From the NCBI RefSeq assembly GCF_000819725.1, contig NZ_CDDH01000056.1, positions 1-64,000 of the forward strand: DNA of 64,000 nt. Direction: 5' to 3'. Positions 25,175-32,805 of the stretch are shown one piece after another. Source of the DNA: Aeromonas australiensis. Its GTDB lineage: Bacteria > Pseudomonadota > Gammaproteobacteria > Enterobacterales > Aeromonadaceae. Numbering within the stretch: position 1 is the first letter of the stretch; each line of letters begins with the position of its first letter. Made by a program: the position numbers and the translations under genes. The notes under the pieces are model-generated. The model worked only from the letters and a program-made list of their open reading frames with translations. It was not told the DNA's origin and did no database searches.

Positions 25175-27210
25175 AAAAAAGACTGACTTGGGAGCAAAAA
25201 TGCATTGTTGGCCATGATACCGGACATGCGTTGGTAAAAGCCGTACCGGGTAGTGGAAAAACAACCACTCTCGTCAAGCGCATTGAAAGGTTAGTAAAAA
25301 CGGGGACGGACCCTCGTTCCATCCTGGTTTTGATGTACAACAAATCTGCCCAGGAGAACTTCACTGAGAAATTGAAAACAGCACTGAAGTCGGGAGTGAT
25401 ACCAGAAATCCGCACGTTCCACAGTTTGGCCTTAACGATTGTTGGTTACGGGGAGCGCCGACAGCTAATCAAGAAGAAAAACCTCATCACACCCGAGGAC
25501 TACCGATATGAGCAACTGATTAAGCAAGCCTATCGCTATGGTTTTGACTATGAGGCGAGTTACATCGACCCCAATGAAATTGAAACCTTCGAGTTGTTTA
25601 TCTCTTGTTGGCGCGCTGCGGCAGTAACTCCTGTTGATGCAGCTAATGATCCAACATTCAACAACATCAAACGAGAATTTATTCGCGCTTATAGCCGCTA
25701 TTGTGAGCTGTTGGAGGAAAACTGTCTGCGAACCTTTGATGACTGTTTGGTTGAGGCTGTTGCACTGTTGCGTAAAGACAACAGCCTTGGTGCCCACTTC
25801 AAACACATCATTGTTGATGAATATCAGGATGTTAACTGGATACAGCATGAAATGACCCGCTTGCTATCCAAGCAGGATACGTCAGTTATGGCTGTGGGTG
25901 ATGTTAACCAGTGTATTTACGAGTGGCGAGGTGCTCGACCAGATTTTATCGGTGGCCTGTTTGAACAGCATTACCAGAATACGAAGGTATTTCAACTTTC
26001 ATGCACGTTCAGGTTTGGCCATGAGCTTTCCTTGATGGCAAACTCGGTAATTCGGCGTAATTCCACTAAACTGACCAAGCTTTGTGTCAGTCATCCTAGC
26101 ACCCCAAAAACGGAGGTCAGATTGCACTTTGATAACTGCTTATCCAAGGTGCTCTCAAACCTTTCTGTGAACAGCGGAACACGAGCCATATTGTCCCGCA
26201 CTAAGGCAAACCTTGCCGAGGCGGAAATTGCATTACGCCTATGTGGGCTACCCTATCGCTACCTCAATGGTTCAAGCGCATTACATACCCGTACTGAAAT
26301 CGGAATACTGGTAGTCGGCGTATTGCTGTTTGTGTACGGCGATCTGCGGCTACTTGAAAACCATCCTAACAAACAAGCGATTGTCTACGGCTTTCTGAGG
26401 GAGGCTGGTATTAACTGGCAGAAAGGGCAATTTAAAGCGGCGCTCAGTGGATTGATGGCTCCACATGCCGATCTATGGACTGTTCTTGGTCAGATACTCG
26501 ACGGCGCACAATACCAAAAAGACCGGCTAGGAAGACTAGCCACTATTTGCCAGAATGGCGGAGAGGAAACACCAGCTATTGATGCATTACGACACCTTAG
26601 CATGGTGGGTTTCATTGATAGTATTGGCTCAGGCGGCGTGACACGCACTGGTTCAAACGATCGGCAACGAGGTGTCGTGAAGATCGTGGAACTACTTGAC
26701 TCCAGTAAGATCGATATCCATACGTTTTTAAAACTTATCCTAAACCCTGAGGAGGTGGCTTCTGACTGCGAACCCTTCATCCTTTCCACACTACATGGTT
26801 CCAAGGGGCTAGAGTGGGATAACGTAATACTGATCGGTTTGAATGAGCAGGAATTTCCTGGCGGCAAAACCGATGATCTTCACCGCGTGCGCACATCAAT
26901 CCCCCCCCCTTCGATCGACCAGGAAATCGAGGAAGAACGTCGGTTGTTTTATGTCGGTATTACTCGCACAAAACAGCAACTTAATCTGGTTGCCCCTATT
27001 GATGAAGGACTCACACTGTGGCTGAAAAATCGCTGGGACAGCACCCCGAAGAAGTTGCCGATAGCCACTCGCTTCGTCTATGAAGCGGGCTTGTCTGCTT
27101 GTGCTGTTACCAGTGATGCGATCTATAACAACACGTTTAAGAAACTGGAGAGTGACCTCAGCAAGTTTCACCAATGGTATCTAAGAGATCTTCAGCGATT
27201 AAAAGTCTAG
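25171..27210 (+). CDS. UvrD/Rep-family superfamily 1 helicase
   Basis: A 679-residue DNA helicase. The Walker A motif AVPGSGKTT is at residues 24-32, the Walker B DEYQDVN starts near 216, the motif III-type GDVNQCIYEWRGA follows, and the C-terminal RecA fold has STLHGSKGLEWDNVIL and RRLFYVGITRTKQQL. All helicase motifs look intact. It is shorter than UvrD and lacks an AddA/RecB-type C-terminal nuclease, which the coupled CoiA-like gene may supply. Such helicase-nuclease pairs on islands often act in defence; that is inference. Confidence 0.88.
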   Translation: MKKRLTWEQKCIVGHDTGHALVKAVPGSGKTTTLVKRIERLVKTGTDPRSILVLMYNKSAQENFTEKLKTALKSGVIPEIRTFHSLALTIVGYGERRQLIKKKNLITPEDYRYEQLIKQAYRYGFDYEASYIDPNEIETFELFISCWRAAAVTPVDAANDPTFNNIKREFIRAYSRYCELLEENCLRTFDDCLVEAVALLRKDNSLGAHFKHIIVDEYQDVNWIQHEMTRLLSKQDTSVMAVGDVNQCIYEWRGARPDFIGGLFEQHYQNTKVFQLSCTFRFGHELSLMANSVIRRNSTKLTKLCVSHPSTPKTEVRLHFDNCLSKVLSNLSVNSGTRAILSRTKANLAEAEIALRLCGLPYRYLNGSSALHTRTEIGILVVGVLLFVYGDLRLLENHPNKQAIVYGFLREAGINWQKGQFKAALSGLMAPHADLWTVLGQILDGAQYQKDRLGRLATICQNGGEETPAIDALRHLSMVGFIDSIGSGGVTRTGSNDRQRGVVKIVELLDSSKIDIHTFLKLILNPEEVASDCEPFILSTLHGSKGLEWDNVILIGLNEQEFPGGKTDDLHRVRTSIPPPSIDQEIEEERRLFYVGITRTKQQLNLVAPIDEGLTLWLKNRWDSTPKKLPIATRFVYEAGLSACAVTSDAIYNNTFKKLESDLSKFHQWYLRDLQRLKV

Positions 27211-27721
27211 GGATAACGGACAAGATACTTGCAGGTTTCCGCTTCGTGCTAATTATCAAGTTCAATAAGGTCTATTGCTCAGAAGCAAGCTTCTGCACAA
27301 CGCTCAGCATAGCAACGCCTCGCAGCACCAGTATAAAGAGTTTTTAAGCGATTCTGAGGGGCTATGCTGGCCAGTATTCAGGAGCCAGCTCTATATCCAC
27401 TCATTTCAGCTATGCCACGGCAACACGACATCTAACCATTAACTCGAAAATGATTAGATGCAAAATAGATCCGAAGGAGAGAGGGATTTTTAACTTCAGG
27501 CTATGTGGTAATAAACTCAAGGGGACTGTAAACAAGCAGCGCTGTTTACAGCCCCACATACGTTGAGAATGCTATTTTCATCGAATTTGAAGTTTACGTT
27601 TTTGGTATGGATGTTTTAAGCACCTACATACAGCAATTTAAATTTCAGAATTACCAGTAATACGTTGAAACAAGCAAGACCAACCTTTAATTGTTCAGCA
27701 TTGAAACTAAACTCACATCAA
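27211..27721. other. Intergenic region between convergent genes, with a long hairpin
   Basis: No coding frame is convincing. At 27521-27555 GGGG-A-CTGTAAACA pairs with TGTTTACAG-CCCC, a 13-bp stem with one bulged A and loop AGCAGCGC. Arms CAGCATAGC (27305) and GCTATGCTG (27361) form a second, looser pair. Either may end the helicase transcript; neither has a T-run. Confidence 0.5.
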
Positions 27722-28201
27722 TCATAGCTTTGCTTCTGCTCTTAACAGCACATCTATAGCCATTTTATAATTTGCTAGAATAATAGAGTCATTCACATAG
27801 TCAGTCCCCATATCTGCAAGGAACTCCTCAGCAGATTGGTAGTCACTACCTGGTCTATAGTAACTTGGCATGTTGCTTTGGGCCCAATCTGAAAGCACTT
27901 GGTCATAAGTAACAGCCCTATCATTCTCATCATTGTCAGATGATGCAGCGATATCATCATAATACATCTTAATAGATACATTATCTAATGCACTTGCTAC
28001 AGATTCTGCAATGTCATCATTTAAAATCACAAATGCAGGGAAGTCATGGAATTCATGAATATGGTTATAGTTTTTGAGCACAACATGCTTATCAAGGGGG
28101 CGGATGATTTTATCCAGGTTAAATCTATATCTCAAAAGGTCAAGAGCTTCATTATGAGCCTCGATATCAATCGCACAAATTTCATTATTTACTTTTTTCA
28201 T
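27722..28201 (-). CDS. Hypothetical acidic protein
   Basis: A 159-residue protein that I do not recognise. It is strongly acidic in its middle (DDIAASSDNDENDRAV) and has no signal peptide, membrane segment or cysteine motif. The N-terminal third (EALDLLRYRFNLDKIIRPLD) looks helical. It stands alone on the minus strand, AT-rich, between the helicase gene and a kilobase of non-coding DNA. Small acidic proteins of mobile elements can be DNA mimics, but nothing here proves that. Confidence 0.5.
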   Translation of the reverse strand: MKKVNNEICAIDIEAHNEALDLLRYRFNLDKIIRPLDKHVVLKNYNHIHEFHDFPAFVILNDDIAESVASALDNVSIKMYYDDIAASSDNDENDRAVTYDQVLSDWAQSNMPSYYRPGSDYQSAEEFLADMGTDYVNDSIILANYKMAIDVLLRAEAKL

Positions 28202-29136
28202 TACAATACAACCTTACATGTTAACATGGGATATTTCAGCACTTGTGTTTATCTATTGGTAGTTGAAGCTCCGCAAATAGCGAGGAGCTTATTGCCAAAT
28301 ATGATCTTTAGGTTAAAGTACACATATTCATCATTTGCAGATGTGAATGTATAGCATGCACCTAGTTGCAGTTAATTTAGGTTGATTTCATATAAATGGC
28401 AATAGCAAACAACAAAAAACACCGAAAATATTTTATTCTGAAATTTCAATTATTTTTTTCTCTCTTTTATTGTCAATAATGAGGGGTTTCTAACGATGGA
28501 AATCAAAAAAAAAACACTCATAGAAAAATTTTTTCTCGTGGAAAAAACAATAGGTTTCCACAGAATGACTCCACCATAAAAAGTAAAAAAAAACGGCATG
28601 ATACTCTCGCAAAAAATGATGTGGTTATGAAAAAAAATGCTTAGGTTTTTTGGAAAAAATCGTGGCTTTTTTACGTGCGTAAACTGAGGTTTCTATGAAC
28701 CTACATGAGCAAAAAATCGATTAGTAACAGACGTAGAAGGAGTAGACGTTACCGTGTAATAGATCTGATTTTTGTGTCCAGATCTCATGCAGGAGTCGGC
28801 ACAATTCATGCTCATGTTTGTTGTAGCCTGAGCACGGAGCGTGAGTTGGTAGGACAAGGCAGGTATGTGAAAGAAAAGTGCTTGCTCCAGGGCATCAATC
28901 TCCCCACCTCTAGCAACCACTTGATTCAAAAACCATGGCCATTATCTGGTTAGTCCGCTCACATCCAAGAGGCTGAAATATCGCCTATCCCCATGGTGTT
29001 TCCCGCTGAACTCGACAACCAGCAGACCCCAGCAGGTAGAGAGCCCATCCAACGGCTCAGAACTCCATTGAATCTGATGATGAGACTGGCATCATTCGAA
29101 TCATCTTGGTTATGATAGTGACGCTAAGTAATTAGA
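28202..29136. other. Long non-coding region with dense A- and T-tracts
   Basis: About 930 bases with no supported gene. Between 28430 and 28690 runs of five to ten A or T recur at short intervals, which suggests intrinsically bent DNA and a good H-NS target. The short word AGGTTTC recurs on the plus strand (near 28552 and 28687, with a GGGTTTC variant near 28485). Two overlapping frames near 28693-28953 on opposite strands look like chance. Confidence 0.5.
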
Positions 29137-29200
29137 ATAATTGCAGGTTTAAGACTAATAACCTCTACATAATTGCAGGTTTAAGACTAATAACCTCTAC
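29137..29200 (+). repeat. Perfect 32-bp tandem duplication upstream of the GTPase operon
   Basis: Two exact copies of a 32-base unit beginning ATAATTGCAGGTTTAAG and ending AACCTCTAC stand back to back, ending 36 bases before the GTPase start. The position suggests duplicated regulator binding sites or an expanded leader. Confidence 0.9.
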
Positions 29201-29236
29201 GCGCTATAGTGCGCACTTGTTATGGAGATGAAGTTG

Positions 29237-30367
29237 ATGGCCAGTATTGAAGATCGATTGGAAGAACAGTTTGACAATGAGATGGCTCAGGTTTCACGAC
29301 CAAATCTCATGATCGTCGGTGGGACGGGGGTCGGTAAAAGCAGCCTCATCAACCTAATCTTCGGCAAGTCCATCGCCAAGGTAGGGACAGGACAACCCGT
29401 TACCCGAGGTTGTGAGCGCTACGAGGACCCTAAGGTACCATTAGTTATTTTCGATACCGAGGGATATGAGGTTTCTGAAGGTAAAATTTCAGCGGGTAAC
29501 TTTCGTGAAAAAATCATTCCAGAGATCAAACAACGCAAAAACAAAGCACTAAATGAACAGATCCATCTCATTTGGTACTGCTTGTCGGTAGCCAACCACC
29601 GGATTACTGATTTCGACCTTGATAACCTTCGTTTGATTACAGACCAGCTAGATATACCAGTGGCTGTAGTTCTTACCCAATGTGATGCCGAACCAGTCGA
29701 TGAGCAAGGCAATGGTGAGACCTCTCAGATATTCCGCCAGGTACTACGGGAAAACGGTATGACCTGTGAGGTATTTGAGACCTGTGCCAACAATCCTAAC
29801 CATGACCCAGAACTAAAACTGGATCTTGAAAAACTGATCGATTGGTCAAGCACATCACTCAGTAATGACTCTCTACGTCGGTCGTTTGTGGCTGCACAGA
29901 TTGCCTCTCTGCAAGCCAAGCGCAGCGAAGCGATGAACATCATCATGACTTATAGCGCCACCACCGCAGCAAGCGCAGGGCTCAACCCGATCCCAATGTC
30001 AGACGCGCTACTCATCGTACCTCAGCAGATAGCAATGGCCGCATCATTGGCCAAGATCTATGGTATCGATTCAATTGGTGAAATCGCAGTCAGTATGCTC
30101 AAGGGTCAAATCATCTCCTTGATGGGACGCCAATTGGCAGCCAGCCTGACCAAACTTATCCCGGTATTGGGGCAGTTCATTAACGCTGGGGTAGCCGGTG
30201 TCATCACTGGTGGGCTTGGGCTAGCCTTGATCGAGGTATATGAACGAGCCATCGAGGGCTATCTAAAAACAGGAAGGGCACCTGATTGGACCAAATTACT
30301 TTCAAGTGAACTATTTATGCAAGCATTCAACAGTGGCCTAGCCAAATGGAAAGCTAACAAGGCCTGA
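29237..30367 (+). CDS. GTPase with C-terminal membrane-associated domain
   Basis: About 376 residues. It has a clear Ras-like G domain: G1 GGTGVGKSS, G3 DTEG, G4 TQCD. After residue 230 comes an Ala-rich hydrophobic stretch (SAGLNPIPMSDALLIVPQQI, later GVAGVITGGLGLALIE), like the DUF697 part of YcjF/YfjP-type prophage GTPases, so membrane binding is likely. The ATG at 29237 has GGAGATGAAG ahead of it; an in-frame ATG at 29222 is the alternative. It is followed by a second, different GTPase gene after nine bases. Confidence 0.82.
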   Translation: MASIEDRLEEQFDNEMAQVSRPNLMIVGGTGVGKSSLINLIFGKSIAKVGTGQPVTRGCERYEDPKVPLVIFDTEGYEVSEGKISAGNFREKIIPEIKQRKNKALNEQIHLIWYCLSVANHRITDFDLDNLRLITDQLDIPVAVVLTQCDAEPVDEQGNGETSQIFRQVLRENGMTCEVFETCANNPNHDPELKLDLEKLIDWSSTSLSNDSLRRSFVAAQIASLQAKRSEAMNIIMTYSATTAASAGLNPIPMSDALLIVPQQIAMAASLAKIYGIDSIGEIAVSMLKGQIISLMGRQLAASLTKLIPVLGQFINAGVAGVITGGLGLALIEVYERAIEGYLKTGRAPDWTKLLSSELFMQAFNSGLAKWKANKA

Positions 30368-30376
30368 TACTCACTA

Positions 30377-31603
30377 ATGACACAGGAAGGTCCTAGTGAG
30401 AGGCAAGCCACTGTCCTTTATCCTAAGCCTTCCTTCTTAATAAAGCTGTTCAGGGTTATGGAACGCATGGACAAATTCGCAATCAATCTAATTGTTTTGG
30501 GAAAAAGCGGTGTAGGAAAAAGTAGTTTCTGCAATTATCTCTTCGACAAACAAGATATGTTTGAAGTCGGAAGTGGTAAACCTGTCACTTCTTGGGAAAA
30601 AAACTTCCAGTCGTACACTTTTGAACACAGAGGGCACCTGCTAAATGTGTTCGACAGTGTGGGTTTGGAGGCTAACAACTATGGACGTTGGAGAGACCAG
30701 TTCGATCGTTTTATGCGGCAACGGCGGGAACGCCCCATGGAGCCTGAAACATGGATACATGGGGCTTTCTATGTCATCAATGCTAGTTCAGCCCGACTAG
30801 AACCAGTCGATCTTAACCTCATCAAAGATATCGCCCAAGATACCCATATTCCCCTGCAAGTCATCCTTACCAATGCCGATGTCGCAGGGGAAAAAGTAGA
30901 AGCCTTGACGCAGGAAATTAAGAAGTACTGCCCAGGTGTTCCGGTCACCCCCCTGTGTTCAGTGTCTGTACGCAAGCGCGGTGGGCACTCAACCCAGCCC
31001 TTTGGTAGGGATGAGGTACTTTCATTATACCTAGAGCAATCACGCACTTTCTTGAGCAAACGTCTGGCCGCTATGAGTTGTTTGAATATCAAGCGAATTC
31101 TAAAGGAAATGCGCAACACAGTAGTTGACAAGATTGAAAGTGCAGATCTCAGCCTTTTCAAACTCGCAGACTTGGACCTTGATAAGGAAATCGAGCTCCC
31201 CGACTTGGATGAAGTATTTTCCGACTTAAAAAGTTTTGATGATTACCTGTCATCCTTTGGTTTTGATGGAGGCTGGGAAACCAGCTATGAGCTAGAAAAC
31301 ACTGTAACTCGAGCTTTCGAAGAGTTTCAAAGCAATATTGAAGCTCGCTTTAAAGAGATCGAAGATGGAGTTGATTCAGATAATCTAATGCGCAAAGTGG
31401 GAGCTATTTATGAGGTAGCAAAAATTATCCTTACCTTGAAGTCTACTATGATTGGCTGGCTGGATGACGGCTTTAAACAAGTTGATGTTGAACTCGACCA
31501 CTTGTTTGTTAAATATGCTGAACAAGACAACTTCTTTGCCTCTTACCGGTTTCGACCCGAAATTTTAATCAGTAACAAGACGAAGCTATTCGGTATCTTC
31601 TAG
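30377..31603 (+). CDS. Second GTPase with coiled C-terminus
   Basis: A 408-residue GTPase with G1 LGKSGVGKSS at residues 41-50, G3 DSVG and G4 TNAD. The C-terminal 180 residues are helical and acidic (LADLDLDKEIELPDLDEVFS) and could form coiled coils; no membrane segment is evident. It shares the transcript with the preceding GTPase. Two dissimilar G proteins in tandem recall dynamin-like or IRG-like pairs that hetero-oligomerise, an idea from arrangement only. An internal ATG at codon 28 with AGGG upstream could be the real start. Confidence 0.78.
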   Translation: MTQEGPSERQATVLYPKPSFLIKLFRVMERMDKFAINLIVLGKSGVGKSSFCNYLFDKQDMFEVGSGKPVTSWEKNFQSYTFEHRGHLLNVFDSVGLEANNYGRWRDQFDRFMRQRRERPMEPETWIHGAFYVINASSARLEPVDLNLIKDIAQDTHIPLQVILTNADVAGEKVEALTQEIKKYCPGVPVTPLCSVSVRKRGGHSTQPFGRDEVLSLYLEQSRTFLSKRLAAMSCLNIKRILKEMRNTVVDKIESADLSLFKLADLDLDKEIELPDLDEVFSDLKSFDDYLSSFGFDGGWETSYELENTVTRAFEEFQSNIEARFKEIEDGVDSDNLMRKVGAIYEVAKIILTLKSTMIGWLDDGFKQVDVELDHLFVKYAEQDNFFASYRFRPEILISNKTKLFGIF

Positions 31604-31689
31604 TCAACAGAATTTTATGATACTTAAGTCTCCCAATTTTATTAAGATGTAAAAATATGTTGGCTTTATGATGTAGTAACTTATTAAAT

Positions 31690-31727
31690 TTGGCGACCAT
31701 AACAGGCATCATATTATGGTTCGCCAA
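31690..31727 (+). terminator. Hairpin after the GTPase operon
   Basis: TTGGCGACCATAA pairs with TTATGGTTCGCCAA with one extra T, about 90 bases past the second GTPase stop. No T-run follows, so it is a probable processing or weak termination site. The rest of 31604-31952 shows nothing else. Confidence 0.45.
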
Positions 31728-31952
31728 TCATTAGATGATGTGCTCATCCGTGCCCCTCATCCAGAGAAGTCATGACTTGCTGGCTGATTTTGGAAACAAC
31801 GCCTCCAGCTTGCTAACTAGTGCCACAATTGAATACATTCTTTTACCTTGTCATCAATGTGTCAGACAATAGATATGACAATTTTATGCATTGCACAATA
31901 TCGCTTTGTACCTACAGTTATTCAATCGATAAACTTGCACTGAGATTTAAAA

Positions 31953-32645
31953 ATGGAACATCACATTCATTTATCAAAACAAGTTGTAGCTCAATTGCTG
32001 TTGAATGGTTTTGAGGCTTTTGTTGTACAACATCAAGGACAATTACGCAGTGGCATAGAATTGCACGCATCTGTCTTCGGTACGGTTAAAAGAGGAAAAG
32101 AGAAAACCACATATAAGGTTGAGTTTATTTCGGTGGATACTACCGCAATTATGCAAGCAGGGTCGGTTACACCTAAGGAAGATACACAATATCTGAAAAA
32201 GCATATTGCTGAACAAATGGGTTATGAGCGAATCGGAAATTTGCATACTCACCCTTATCTAACACATGAGGGTGATATGGATTTCATGAGAACTATTGGC
32301 TGCGACTTCTCCCCAGCTGATTTAGCAATTGTAGAGGATAGCTTAAAAGAAGAAAATGAAGAGTTTCTCGTTGAGTTTTTGCTCTCCATAAAACAAAACC
32401 AACGAAAAAACCTAGTTCGAGATGGCTTTCTTGATGATACTCGCAATGTATTTGAGTTCTCTGTTGGTAATTGTAAATGCTTCCTGAGAGCTCAAGTTTT
32501 TTCTCTTGATGGTAATGGGCGTTTGGTATTGGAAACTACATACCTACGAGACAATTATCTGCAAGAGTTTGGGCACTTTTTTGCGGACTTTGGCCGTATC
32601 GAAGCAAAGGAGGGTCGTAAACGCATTCTGAAATATATTTCTTAA
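31953..32645 (+). CDS. JAB/MPN-domain metalloprotease-like protein
   Basis: A 230-residue protein with a JAMM-like metal site: Glu36 (GIELHAS), His98 and His100 (NLHTHPY) and Ser120/Asp123 (FSPAD). The gap between the second His and the Ser is 19 residues, longer than the 7-10 of classical JAMM proteases. JAB proteins cleave isopeptide or C-terminal tails of ubiquitin-like or conjugated proteins; in CBASS and Bil systems they work with E1/E2 proteins, none of which is seen here. The neighbours are two GTPases upstream on the same strand. Confidence 0.75.
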   Translation: MEHHIHLSKQVVAQLLLNGFEAFVVQHQGQLRSGIELHASVFGTVKRGKEKTTYKVEFISVDTTAIMQAGSVTPKEDTQYLKKHIAEQMGYERIGNLHTHPYLTHEGDMDFMRTIGCDFSPADLAIVEDSLKEENEEFLVEFLLSIKQNQRKNLVRDGFLDDTRNVFEFSVGNCKCFLRAQVFSLDGNGRLVLETTYLRDNYLQEFGHFFADFGRIEAKEGRKRILKYIS

Positions 32646-32748
32646 GCTAGGAATACAGCTCAATACACAAACAGATTTTCTTTATATGAGTAATAATTTG
32701 AAAATGCGTAACCACTGTAAATAAATGCATTCCAAAATAAAACAATAA

Positions 32749-32771
32749 GACACCGGTTTGAGGCCGGTGTC
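32749..32771. terminator. GACACCGG hairpin between convergent genes
   Basis: GACACCGG and CCGGTGTC flank a seven-base loop, between the JAB gene and the minus-strand ATPase gene. The same stem sequence recurs at 51291-51315 in a comparable convergent junction. Confidence 0.7.
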
Positions 32772-32805
32772 AGGTGATGACTATATCTGTACAGGTTAAA
32801 TATAG

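Noticed and set aside
28693-28953. Two overlapping frames of about 80 codons on opposite strands
   Set aside because: No ribosome-binding site, no recognisable motif and odd composition. They look like chance frames in non-coding DNA.
31953-32645. CBASS or Bil-type ubiquitin-like system because of the JAB protein
   Set aside because: No cyclase, E1, E2 or ubiquitin-like gene is within reach, so the assignment is not supported.
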